Below are positions 9,853 through 19,274 of a stretch of DNA of 64,000 bases, one piece after another. The first letter of the stretch is position 1; each line of letters begins with the position of its first letter. The notes beneath the pieces were generated by a model. The model saw nothing but the letters and a program-made list of their open reading frames with translations, was not told the DNA's origin and did not search any database. A program made the translations under genes and the position numbers. Where the stretch lies: contig RPFO01000015.1 of assembly GCA_009746045.1 (NCBI GenBank), positions 1,514,529-1,578,528 on the forward strand, given 5' to 3'. This DNA comes from Mesostigma viride (lineage: Eukaryota; Streptophyta; Mesostigmatophyceae; Mesostigmatales; Mesostigmataceae).

Positions 9853-9934
9853 CGGGGTTTTTATGAATACAAGACCCCCGACCGGCTGAGCTATGGCGGT
9901 CGGTCACGTTGAGCTTGGGATAAGGTGAACACAG
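9853..9934. other. Leader upstream of C4 Gag
   Basis: A short non-coding stretch between C4 Gag and the first 144-bp direct repeat. No 5' LTR matching the C4 3' side is present. Confidence 0.3.
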
Positions 9935-10078
9935 AGAACTACTGTCGGAGCTGGCCAACCACTGGTTTATGTCTTAGCCAGCAAAGCCTATCCGGTTAGC
10001 CGTAACCGTGGGACAGGCTAGCTGTCCGTACCGACCCGGATAAGGCCCCGGACTGGGGCCTAGGTGGCGCCGGCCCTA
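9935..10078 (+). repeat. 144-bp direct repeat, left copy
   Basis: It begins AGAACTACTGTCGGAG and ends GGCGCCGGCCCTA. It contains GGATAAGGCCCCGGACTGGG. Confidence 0.9.
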
Positions 10079-11093
10079 ATCTTTTTCTTGTAATCGGATG
10101 TATGGGGTATGGGTATGGCGGATTACAAGAAATTTAATGCTGCCCTAATCGCGTCAGCCTTTTGGCTGGCGGTGGCCGATTGGAGATGGCGCGTGACTGA
10201 CATAGCTTGAACAGTCACGTGACTGTGAAAAAGAAATTAAAATTACCCTCGTCGGTTTTCTCCCCGCAGCTGGGTTCTTGGCCGACGAGAGACTATAAAA
10301 TACTTCGCGTTTGCCTGCGCGTGGCACCTGTACGGAACTCTGAAACCATGAGTAAGATTTCCGTGCCACGCTGCAGTGCCTACCGCTTTGCTGCGGAATG
10401 TCGCAGCAGGGTTGCAGTTCCTGACTGCTGACTGCCGAAGGAAGGGTGGTCGGGTTACTTTTAGTGGGCATTGTGATGGACGACAAGTCTGTCGGCCCTC
10501 GCGTAAGTAGAAAAATATTTACCAGCATCCGCTCTTATGGGTGCGTGAGGTCTCGGAAATGTGGTGGGGACGAATTCCGGAATTATGCAATATTTCGATT
10601 CAGACCGAGACTTAAGGGGCCAGTTTAACAGACGGACCTGGGCCGGGCAGGACCAAATATTTTGGCCGGCCCAGTTGCGCTTGCGCTTTATCGGCCGCTG
10701 GGGTGTGTGATGAGAGCCTGCTCATCAACTAAAACCTGAAATATGGAAAGTTACTCCCCCAGGTGACAACGTTGACAGTAATCGAGATATGGTGGCATCG
10801 GGTGACGTCCTACAAGTTGTCGTCACGTTAGGGCGGCACTGGCCTTTGAGGGAGGTCCGTGATCGTTAAACGAGGCGTCTTCTTCCTTGTCTTTGCGTGC
10901 ACATTCAACACCCTCTTTTACTGGCCGAGGGTGGAAGGCTGGGGGGGCCCTGCGAAGGGTTATCGTGCATGAGGCTCGCTACAGCCGCCGGCGATTGTAA
11001 TGGTCGTGACCGTTGCGGCAGGGCAGCCTCGAGAGCCACTGAGCGAAAGTGGTTGGCGGAGCTTTGGAGATAAAGCACCAGGAAAGGGGGGTT
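10079..11093. other. Non-coding interior of the direct-repeat unit
   Basis: About 1 kb of mixed composition without a supported gene. Short open frames have no motif. Confidence 0.4.
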
Positions 11094-11220
11094 GGGTAAC
11101 GAGAACTACAATCAATCATGAAATGGGTGCAGCGTGGCAGGCTCACTCATGGGTTCTGTAATTCAATGCCCACTTATTGTTTTAATCAAATGTTGGTGGA
11201 TTGGTAATAGTGGGAATAGA
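11094..11220 (+). repeat. Internal direct repeat, copy 1
   Basis: It starts GGGTAACGAGAACTACAATC and ends TGGGAATAGA. A second copy lies 418 bp downstream with a four-base deletion. Confidence 0.9.
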
Positions 11221-11511
11221 ATCGGTGTTCTCTGAACGTAGTTTCTTTATAACAGATGAGAATGAACGCCGCTATGTGAGTGGTACTACGGGACGGTGGG
11301 CCTTGGGCTGGACCGGTTCCATGAGTTAGAATTAGTTGGCCAGTTTTGTATGGCCATTTCTAGTTCGTTAAGTTAAGTAGCAATTAAGTTACTGTTGCTG
11401 ACGGCTCATGAGGCGAGCCCGGGCTACGCCGCCCTAAAGTGCCATTTGCACAATGTTCTAGGTCTCTTTTTCTTGTCCCGCCCTCCCTCCCTCTTCTTGT
11501 GTTTGTTTCTA

Positions 11512-11634
11512 GGGTAACGAGAACTACAATCAATCATGAAATGGGTGCAGCGTGGCAGGCTCACTCATGGGTTCTGTAATTGCCCACTTATTGTTTTAAT
11601 CAAATGTTGGTGGATTGGTAATAGTGGGAATAGA
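11512..11634 (+). repeat. Internal direct repeat, copy 2
   Basis: Matches 11094-11220. It runs straight into the right 144-bp terminal repeat, so the two repeat systems share a junction. Confidence 0.9.
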
Positions 11635-11775
11635 ACTACTGTCGGAGCTGGCCAACCACTGGTTTATGTCTTAGCCAGCAAAGCCTATCCGGTTAGCCGT
11701 AACCGTGGGACAGGCTAGCTGTCCCTACCGACCCGGATAAGGCCCCGGACTGGGGCCTAGGTGGCGCCGGCCCTA
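11632..11775 (+). repeat. 144-bp direct repeat, right copy
   Basis: Nearly identical to 9935-10078. Beyond 11775 the sequence diverges into the degraded 5' side of gypsy-2. Confidence 0.9.
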
Positions 11776-11936
11776 GGCGCCGCCCTTAGACCGGTCGACC
11801 GCATCGGACCGCCGGATTATAGCCGGCGGCTTAGCGGACACTAGCGGAAGGCGTGCGGACGGACATGGGGAAACTAGAGCCAGATCCTAGGGCTCTAGAG
11901 TTACTCAACTGTTAGTCCCTAAGCCAAAATGGCAAG

Positions 11937-13793
11937 TTTCGTTTAGTTACTGATTATAGGAAGTTAAGTGATATCACTGTGAAGTCTAAATACCCTCTAC
12001 CTCGTATTGATGATATATTTAATAAGGTTAAAGGTTCTACCTGTTTCACCGTGCTGGATTGTGCAGATGGTTTTTGGCAACTGCGAATAGCGCCCGAGGA
12101 TTGTCATAAAACTGCCTTTGCTACCCCTTTTGGTCATTATCAGTTTAGAGTAGCGGCTATGGGACTCTGTAATTCTCCTGCCTCTTTTCAAACGTTGATG
12201 AATGAAGTGCTTAGACCTGTCATGGGTAATTCTCACCTTCCCCAAGTGTCCTCTGATTTAAAGGATCCTTCCTTCTCCTCTGTTTCTTTAGCTGAGCACG
12301 ATCGTTCTTGTGCTCAGGCTTACTTAGATGACATCCTTATTTACTCCCCAGATTTTGAAACACACCTACGTGATTTAAAGAAAGTCTTAGAAATAATGTC
12401 TGAGAATTCCTTGTGGGCTCGCCGTGCTAAAGTTCGTTCTGGTAGGAGTGTACCATTTTTAGGACATGTTTTGTCAGATGCCGGTGTCGCTACCGACCCG
12501 GATAAAACTAAGTCAATTCAGGATTGGCCTACCCCTACTGACGTTAAAAGTGTACGTAGTTTCCTAGGTATTGCTTCCTACTATAGGCGTTTTATCCCTC
12601 GTTTTGCAACTGTAGCAGCCCCTATCAATCATTTGTTAAAGAAAGATATCCCCTTCCTCTGGAGTAGTGAGTGTCAATCTGCTTCTAAGTGTTTAAAATC
12701 CCTACTCCTCACTCCTCCTGTTCTCATCCTACCCAATACTACAAAACCCTTTGTGGTAGCTACAGACGCTAGCAAGGTAGCTATAGGTGGGGTCCTTCTC
12801 CAGGATCAGGGTCAGGGCTTACAGCCAATTGAGTATATTTCTAGGACGATGCTCCCCGCGGAGCGTTACTATCCTGTACACCAGCAGGAACTATTAGCTG
12901 TGGTGTATTGTTGCCACGCGTGGCAGCACTTTCTTAAAGGTGCCCAATTTGATGTTTGCCTGAATGAACAGTTAGCAAACAAGCCCAGAGCGTGTGAGCT
13001 CTTGGTCTTTCACGCCGAGTTGAGCCAATTGCTGGGGGACAGCAACCTTTAGCCCAAACACCAAGCCACACCTTGTTGGTCACTTCCACGTTCAAGTGGG
13101 CGACCAGAGCGCGTGCTTCTGAGATAGCTTGGCCATCCCCATGACCAAGCTATATGCTTCTTTGTTGCTCCTCGTTCCCATCGGCGTGACGAGGCACATT
13201 GCAGGCTTGCTATAGCAAATCCTCAACGTCCACTGGCATCCTTGCAGAGCCAGGACGAACTGGATTTACCTAGCCACCTGCAACCTAGGAAGTACAGGAC
13301 CTGTCACAAGCCTGCAAGACCTAGTATCCTTGCAGCCTTGTGCCAGTTCCAGTATACCCCACCAGTCGCAGGCTGCTGTCCTTCCTGGTCTACGTGGACT
13401 ACAGTCACGTGATAGACAGGCTACGCCTGTGCAGGCACGGCCTGCCACGTGTCCTGTCCACTACCCCAGAGGGTTGCACCCTCGCCGACCGCAGACGGCT
13501 AGGACTTCGGGACCTCATATCTTTCTCGTCCCTTGTCTGTTTCAGGCGGTCAGCACGGCGTTGGAAAGGTCTTTCCAAACTGCATCCACTTAGCATATTG
13601 GCCGTCCAAAATGCTAACTTGAACCCTGTGAGATAGATCCTTATAGATTAGTTATACAAACGGACCATCGTCCCCTTACCCATCTTCTCTCCCAACCCAA
13701 CCTTACCCCTCGTCAAGCGCGCTGGATGGAGTTTTTAGCACAGTTTCCCCCTTTTAAACTTCAGTTACTATGTTAAAGGTGTAGATAACATAG
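11937..13793 (+). pseudogene. pol: Ty3/gypsy element gypsy-2, RT and RNase H part
   Basis: A frame at 11979-12969 encodes gypsy reverse transcriptase (KYPLPRIDDIF, LDCADGFWQL, catalytic YLDDILIYS near 12320, FLGHVLSDAG) and the start of RNase H (ATDASKVAIGGVLLQ, HQQELLAVVYCCHAW). The frame is then broken by a 650-bp solo LTR. Directly after it, at 13620, the same protein resumes with TDHRPLTHLL and PRQARWMEF. A one-base frameshift near 13768 and a disrupted 5' start near 11937 show that it is dead. At 13793 it is cut by element C1 and continues at 24676. Confidence 0.88.
12970..13619 (-). mobile_element. Solo LTR of the C3 family (LTR-B), 650 bp, in gypsy-2
   Basis: Ends AGTTAGCA...TGCTAACT. 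It is a diverged homologue of the C3 LTRs at 32785-33429 and 40585-41231. It is flanked by the 5-bp duplication TGAAC (12965-12969 and 13620-13624), and its removal rejoins the gypsy-2 RNase H reading frame. It is older than the C3 LTRs, judging by many substitutions. Confidence 0.92.
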
Positions 13794-14084
13794 AGTTGTG
13801 AGAGAGAAATGCCGAAGTTCGCCATGGCTCTTGCAGGAATGTTGCCTTTATTAGGAATAAGGAAACAAAGACGTAAGTCACGTCACTTCCAAGACTGCAC
13901 GCAGCATAGGCGACAGGGTCGCAGTGCCAAGAGAACGTGCACGCAAGAGCTAGCGTCCCGGTGCTACCAAGTCACTCATATAACTTGCTAGGGACGCGTC
14001 CAAGTATTCAGCTGCACTGTCACAGCTGAACTGTCAATCAATTGATCACACAGACTCTGGCACGCCTTTGGCGCGCAGATCTAT

Positions 14085-15475
14085 TGTCGCGTCTGCGTGC
14101 CACAATCTCCGGCGCCACCATGCGGCTGGCCACTCAGCTTTGGTAAAACCCAAATGAACTGAGCTGACGCGCCTGCCTTAACTGCATGCCCTGTGGGGTG
14201 GGCGAGGACCTGTCCCATGATTAATGAAAAGAGGGCTCTCAGCCGAGGACAAGGAACTGTCCCCCGTGCCTGATGACCACCTTATTGATCCCCTTGTGTA
14301 CCGTCGCGTGCCGCGTTTGAATATCCTTGCTGGGGCATTAGCTAGACGCTCCAACTATTCTAATTGCGACAATATGATGGTGCAAGAGGATGCTTTTGCC
14401 TCCCCTGCTATAGAACAATGCTTTCACAACACACACTTTGCACAGTCTGATGATGAAGCCGCACATGCGGAATTTATTGAGAAAGTTAATACAATTACAA
14501 CACGTTGATAGTCTCAATGTCGATGCACTCCATGCTCACGAGCCCGCAGTTAGGCAGCGCTCCATGACATGCTACCGGCCTTGCTCCCAAGGAAAGGGAG
14601 AAACACGAAGGCCACTAACGAGAAACTCGAAGAGACTACACGCTGCGTGAGAGTCCTCTTCGACTATGAACCAAACCATTCGTCATGCCACACGCATGAC
14701 ACACGCCACACTTGTCAGTCCAGCCAGGAATGCCAAAACTATCTTGCTGCCTGAACCATGCAAATAGAAACCGCATTCCAGTTGCCGTCCTGGCTTTCTA
14801 CCACACATGCCAACAAAAGCAGGAAGGCATCCCGACAAATCTAAAGTGCTACCCTGTTGCCGATCTCATCTCCTAGAGGCTCCGGCATTTCTGTCCCTGG
14901 GAATGTCCGACATTGAGTCACGTCCACCAAGGTCGAAGCATAATATCCTTCAGACAATCTGCACGCTCACACCTTGCGTGTGAGTGGCCCAGCAACCATT
15001 GCGTCTAATCGTTCCTTTCTAGAAGAAATCCCTTTGTAGGGCTGCCAGCGATTTCGCATTCATTCCAGCGATCTGGCTCCGCACCGCAAATTGTCCTTTT
15101 CCATTTTCTGTCCAGTCCTCATAACGTTGACCCGCTATTCTACACCATGCACAAAGATACGTGGCCTGTCAATAGCCTCGGCGCTGTTGAAGTCCAGCAG
15201 TCCAGCTCCAGCTCCAGCTGTCCACTAACACGCGTATGATCCTCTCGACGCTGCGCACTTGTGCTGCCGTCCGCTCAAGTCAGTGCTGCGCGCCCAGCTG
15301 TGCCTGGCCCGGCGCGCGCGCACGTACACTTTCGTCCGCTCTTATGCTGCAAGTGCTAGTGTCCCCCCCCCGGTCACTAGCCTTTGTCGCAAATGCGTAG
15401 AAAACAAATTCCTTGCGCACGTCACCGGTCTTGTGCATAGTGGGCGCCCGGATGACATAGCTCGCGTCCGTGACA
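14085..15475. mobile_element. TGTC...GACA element, copy 2 (1391 bp), in the C1 LTR
   Basis: It starts TGTCGCGTCTG and ends CGTCCGTGACA, with the 4-bp duplication CTAT at 14081-14084 and 15476-15479. The empty site is visible in the uninterrupted LTR-A copies. Nearly identical in inverse orientation to 5900-7289. Perfect TGTC/GACA ends and the short TSD suit a solo LTR, but no complete parent element is present. Confidence 0.85.
14224..14508 (+). CDS. 94-codon frame in the TGTC element, gypsy-like remnant
   Basis: Contains PRLNILAGALARRSNYSNCD. This resembles the end of a gypsy RNase H region (compare NIVPDALSRRADYS in gypsy-2) followed by an acidic tail. The inverse copy at about 6866-7153 carries a stop codon. 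It probably marks captured or residual gypsy sequence rather than a working gene. Confidence 0.35.
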   Translation: MKRGLSAEDKELSPVPDDHLIDPLVYRRVPRLNILAGALARRSNYSNCDNMMVQEDAFASPAIEQCFHNTHFAQSDDEAAHAEFIEKVNTITTR

Positions 15476-15807
15476 CTATCATTTGTCCATACGGCTAGTC
15501 CTGTGGACCTATCCGTACATTAATCAGCATCAATTGTCTCATAGGTCCTGGCGCGCTACAGCACGCCTACCTATCAATTGACTATCAAGTCCTGTACAAG
15601 TCCTGTCAACGTCCTGCGGACTATCAAAGTGACACTTGTACATCCTGTGTCCGTACGCGCCCACAGCGGCGCGCCGGGTACTGTCGGCACTGTCAGCCTA
15701 GGAAACGTCATAACTTTTACGTCCCTTAACCAAATGAGGCGTTCAAGGTGCCGTTGGAAAGAGCGTAACAATCTCTATCCATCTAATGTAAATCCTTTAC
15801 GTTAACT

Positions 15808-15836
15808 CCAATCCCTTCTTTTCTTTAGGGATCACA
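15808..15836 (-). promoter_or_regulatory. C1 polypurine tract
   Basis: On the minus strand CCCTAAAGAAAAGAAGGG and a short TTGG lie directly before the 3' LTR start AGTTAACG. This is the plus-strand primer position of an LTR element. C3 has the same arrangement at 33430-33455. Confidence 0.75.
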
Positions 15837-16759
15837 TCCCCTGCCAGGGACCCTTGAAGTAGCTTGAAATTCCCTTCACTCCAGCTTGAAGCTTGAACAG
15901 ATGTCTTTAATGGCCAATGCCATTCCCCCAGCCCTTTCTTTTAAGGAACTGGAAAAGAAACAGATCTGCCACAGGGAAAACCATTCCATGAGAAATGGAG
16001 AAAAACCTATGGAAGTGGCATTACAGAGTACCACCAGATATTAGAAACACACAAAATTAAATACATACAGGTTATATTCTATGAGGTCTTCTCCAGGAAT
16101 TAATCCCATCACCTCGGTAGAGCCTCCAGTACAACGACCTTCTGGCGGTGAGTTACATTAATCCCAGATACTAATCCCATAAAACCCAGTACATATTCAA
16201 TATAAGTACAATAAATCCATGACAATTAAAATACCACTTGACAAAGTAAGGCGTATTACAATAGTTTGCCTGTCATTCTCTCAACAGGGGTCTATTGGCG
16301 CCCGTCTTACGGCGCCCGTCTACTTGCCAGATGGTAAACTGCCACAGCAAACAAATGACAAAATGAAACACATAGGCAACAATTAAATCCTGCCCTGGGG
16401 AACTAGGGAAGTCTGAACAGGCAAACACCTGAACAGGCCAGCTTGTAGAAACATAATACCCGGGAATCGAACCCCGCCCTATAAACCCCGGCATGAAGGT
16501 TCCCAGACCATTGTGAGAAGTATGTACAAATATACATTTCTTTTAAAATAGAATACATGGTCTGTAATGGACCTGTCAACCTTGTGTAGTCAACAGCATG
16601 AACCCCAGCCAAAGCCTGGATGTATCCTGATGATGATCAGAGTAAGTGTACCATGGTCCATGAGCCTTAGTACAGACTAAAATACAGGTATTATGCCAGT
16701 CACAATGCTGACACTACCACACAACCTGCTTCTCCAATGCCCTATAACCAGGCACCAGC
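15837..16759 (-). other. C1 3' untranslated region with tRNA T-arm-like hairpin
   Basis: Non-coding sequence after the RNase H stop. On the minus strand, 16463-16473 reads GGTTCGATTCC, a perfect tRNA B-box, within a T-arm-like stem. The same position in C3 (33937-33947) holds GGTTCAATTCC. Both regions also share GGCGCC-rich motifs near 16300 and 33785. No complete tRNA cloverleaf could be drawn. Confidence 0.55.
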
Positions 16760-17572
16760 TTAGACAGCTTGCTGAGATGGGTCCATCAGAGACTGAAGAA
16801 CCTTGTACTGCACTGCTGCCTTCTGCACTAGCTTGGTCAAAGCATCAGCAGGATTGTCAACCCCAGGGATATGCTCAATATTGGCCAAGGAGGACAATTC
16901 CTTAAGAAGGAGATAATCCAAGTCCCTACTTCTGGCCATCTGCCTGTGCACAAACTGCACCATCCCCATGGAGTCTGTTTTTAGAAGAGTGGTAACCTGA
17001 AGTGGCCAAGGAGTGTTAGATGTCATCTGATGAAGCAACTCCTTCAGATAAAGGCTTGTGTGAATGCCTTCACAAATAGCCCTGCATTCTGCCACATCAC
17101 TGCTGACAGCCACCCGTTTGTGCAGGCGACTAAACCAGCTCACCAAACTCCCCAGGCCTTCCTGTCTGAGCACAAAGAGCCCTGCAGCCCTGCCCCTGAC
17201 CTTGGAGACCTGCCTGCTGTCCATTGAGCTATCCACATACAGCTCCATGCAAATGGGTTGTGATAAATCCACTGCAGACAACAGAATGCCAGATGAAGCC
17301 CTGACCTGATCTGCCACCTTGGCAGACCCGAGCTCCGTCAGCATGTCATCAGGTAACCTGGCTATGACCATAAGGTCTGGCCTGGAAATACCTGCCACCC
17401 AAGCAACCATGCCCCTCACCATAGGACACAGTGCCTGCGTGATGACTGGAGGAAGCTTGCTAATGAGGGTTTCTTGATAATCATTACCCCCCACCAGCAG
17501 CATACGCCATTCTCCCCCCTTCTTCACCAGTGTGGCCTCCATGCCCACAAACAGCAGAGGCTCATTCTCCAC
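16760..17572 (-). CDS. pol: C1 RT thumb and RNase H
   Basis: A 270-residue frame with the copia-type C-terminal pol region: a connection segment (PMVRGMVAWVAGISRPDLMV), then RNase H with VDSSMDSR (first Asp), AECRAI (Glu), KTDSMGMVQ (Asp) and a final GVDNPADALTKL. These motifs match Ty1/copia RNase H, where ADxLTK is the standard ending. The frame is separated from the RT palm ORF by a frameshift near 17.6 kb. Confidence 0.9.
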   Translation of the reverse strand: MENEPLLFVGMEATLVKKGGEWRMLLVGGNDYQETLISKLPPVITQALCPMVRGMVAWVAGISRPDLMVIARLPDDMLTELGSAKVADQVRASSGILLSAVDLSQPICMELYVDSSMDSRQVSKVRGRAAGLFVLRQEGLGSLVSWFSRLHKRVAVSSDVAECRAICEGIHTSLYLKELLHQMTSNTPWPLQVTTLLKTDSMGMVQFVHRQMARSRDLDYLLLKELSSLANIEHIPGVDNPADALTKLVQKAAVQYKVLQSLMDPSQQAV

Positions 17573-17621
17573 CTGCCATTGCTCCCTACCCAGAGGAAAC
17601 TTGGACTTATAATGATGGAGA

Positions 17622-17888
17622 TCAACTGCCTAACCATTTAAGGGCCACGATCGACGTAGGAGCCAGCAGGTGCAGGTCATCCCCGTGCAGCGAAGCATAC
17701 ACTGGTAGGCCTTCCCATTGCCCCAGAAACAGACAGGGGTCCACAGGAGAAACCTTCAAGTTGCAATGCTCCTTCAGGAAACGGTTGAGAGTCTCCCTCC
17801 AGATTATTGGACTTGACCTCAGACCCTCCAGGCCCTTGAGGATTTTCAGGAACTCAGTGTGAATGTCCCTTTTCCATACAGCAGGCAC
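17622..17888 (-). CDS. pol: C1 reverse transcriptase palm
   Basis: An 88-residue frame with LKGLEGLRSSPIIWRETL and SPVDPCLF, then ASLHGDDLHLLAP. The last corresponds to the YVDD box of copia RT (normally LYVDDMLI). His-Gly replaces Tyr-Val before the two catalytic Asp. C3 has the same HGDD, so this is a family trait and not decay. Confidence 0.85.
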   Translation of the reverse strand: MPAVWKRDIHTEFLKILKGLEGLRSSPIIWRETLNRFLKEHCNLKVSPVDPCLFLGQWEGLPVYASLHGDDLHLLAPTSIVALKWLGS

Positions 17889-17935
17889 CCTGACATAGAA
17901 AGGCGTCTTGCCCTCCCACTTTTCCTGTGCCAGTT

Positions 17936-18086
17936 ATATACATCGATTCCTGCGGAATCGATACTAAGCGCTTAGTATCGATTCCGTAAGGAATCGTTGT
18001 ATATAACTAAAACTTTTGCTTGCGCCGGCAAGGCTAAGGCCGATACTAGTCGGGTCATCGAATTGGCTATTCGATTATCGAAGTTC
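17936..18086. mobile_element. Small palindromic insertion in the C1 RT gene
   Basis: C3 lacks this sequence at the equivalent place. Its core is an inverted repeat: GTTATATACATCGATTCC to 17960, then GAATCGTTGTATATAAC ending near 18007, around ATACTAAGCGCTTAGTAT. A 75-bp tail follows. It breaks the reverse-transcriptase frame. A short AGTT may be duplicated at the edges, but the boundaries are not certain. Confidence 0.6.
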
Positions 18087-19262
18087 ATCTGCATCCCCCT
18101 CCAGAAATGCTCTCTTAAAGTCTACCACCACTGAACCATAGTCCAAGCCCTTGTTGAGGAGGCCTAGAAATACACACAGCAGCAGCCTCCAAGTGTCATG
18201 CAGCATGCCAGGGGTATACAACTCCTCAGCAGTGCACTCACCAGTACCCTTGAACTCATTCAACACTGGCCTGACATGTGGTACCTTGACCCCGTCCACC
18301 TCCTTCATCTTGATGACAAACTTGAGCTTGAGTAGACGCCGTGCAGGAGGCAGGTCATTGACAGGTTCCACGCATTTCTTGGAAATCCAGTCCTCCCCAG
18401 ATTTAATCAGACCCAGTGCGACCTGGGGACACATAATGGGAGAGGACATGAGCTTCACCAGGCCTTGGTAGTTGATAGGGCTGTGTCCAGCAAGTGAGTG
18501 AGGACCAATGCCCAAACTGCTTGGATGACTAGCAGCTGGCAATATGAGGTCATCAACCAAGGGCTCCTGCCCCTGGCACACTTGCACACGCTTAACCGTC
18601 CTGGTTACTGCACGTGATAGGTGAGTGGTCCTGAAATTGATCAGTGGGATCTGACCAGCCCCTTCCTTAGTCAGGAGAGAGGACGTGATCACTACCCCAT
18701 CCTGGCATAGGAAATTCTGCCCCAGAAGAGCAGGTCCCTGATAGCCCTCCAAGACACAAAATGCAGTGTCCTGTCCAAGGATAGGAATAGTAGATACCTC
18801 ACCCAGTACTTTCACGTGTACCCCGCCACTGAAGTCAGACACAAACTGATAGCTGGGCTCAGTCATGCTGTACCCTGCTGCAGCTCTGGTCCCAATGATG
18901 GAAACCTGAGAATTAGTGTCTACCTCTAAGGCAGTGTCCAGCCCCGCCAGATTGCCATGCCACCTGAGCTTGGCTACCTTGGGCTGCTTCTTGGCCCTTT
19001 GCAGAGCCCCAATCAATCCAGCCAAACTAGTCCCCCTGGGCTTGGTTAGAGCCTTGGGCTTGACAGTTGACTCCCCAGCTGTTGACCTTGCAGCCTGTTC
19101 AACAAGTACCTCTGCAACCTGGCCAGGGCTGACAGATTCCCCTGCAACAGATGTGGTCGTTGCGTCAGTGATGTCACCTGGGACCTGAAAATCCTGCAGA
19201 TCCTGTGAGCCTTGTGCCTGATTGCCCTCATTCATCAGGTTAGGCTTAAGACATATGACCAA
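18075..19262 (-). CDS. pol: C1 retropepsin-like domain followed by RT N-terminus
   Basis: A 395-codon frame; its left-listed start is a TTG created by the foldback insertion, so the real protein began upstream in the integrase frame. Residues 112-190 form a retropepsin-like fold: LEVDTNSQVSII (Asp 115), then ILGQDTAFCVLEGY and the diagnostic ALLGQNFL. The active site is DTN rather than DTG. RT follows: KLKFVIKMKEVDG, VRPVLNEF, YTPGMLHDTWRLLL and VVDFKRAFLEGD, the copia counterpart of DVKTAFLHGD. The protease therefore lies between integrase and RT, unlike the Gag-PR-IN-RT order of known Ty1/copia elements. Confidence 0.8.
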   Translation of the reverse strand: MVICLKPNLMNEGNQAQGSQDLQDFQVPGDITDATTTSVAGESVSPGQVAEVLVEQAARSTAGESTVKPKALTKPRGTSLAGLIGALQRAKKQPKVAKLRWHGNLAGLDTALEVDTNSQVSIIGTRAAAGYSMTEPSYQFVSDFSGGVHVKVLGEVSTIPILGQDTAFCVLEGYQGPALLGQNFLCQDGVVITSSLLTKEGAGQIPLINFRTTHLSRAVTRTVKRVQVCQGQEPLVDDLILPAASHPSSLGIGPHSLAGHSPINYQGLVKLMSSPIMCPQVALGLIKSGEDWISKKCVEPVNDLPPARRLLKLKFVIKMKEVDGVKVPHVRPVLNEFKGTGECTAEELYTPGMLHDTWRLLLCVFLGLLNKGLDYGSVVVDFKRAFLEGDADELR

Positions 19263-19274
19263 CTCAGCCGGTGT

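Larger units (their letters stand above)
9935..11775. mobile_element. Unit with 144-bp terminal direct repeats (TRIM-like)
   Basis: The same 144 bp occur at 9935-10078 and 11632-11775 with about one mismatch, flanking 1.55 kb with no convincing coding sequence. This resembles a terminal-repeat retrotransposon in miniature, but the repeat does not show TG...CA ends and no TSD is evident. It could instead be a segmental duplication. Confidence 0.45.
13794..15807 (-). repeat. C1 3' LTR (LTR-A), interrupted
   Basis: Plus-strand ends AGTTGTGAGAG and TTTACGTTAACT. Homologous to 24057-24675 and 42102-42719. It is split by the TGTC...GACA element; the two halves (13794-14084 and 15480-15807) total 619 bp. 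Confidence 0.93.

Noticed and set aside
9852-9930. tRNA-like ATAGCTCAGCCGGT upstream of C4 Gag (minus strand)
   Set aside because: Resembles a D-arm, but no anticodon arm, T-arm or acceptor stem can be formed.
14085-15475. A second full-length element formed between the two inverted TGTC...GACA copies (5900 and 14085)
   Set aside because: The copies are inverted and the second has its own CTAT TSD and empty site, so they are independent insertions.
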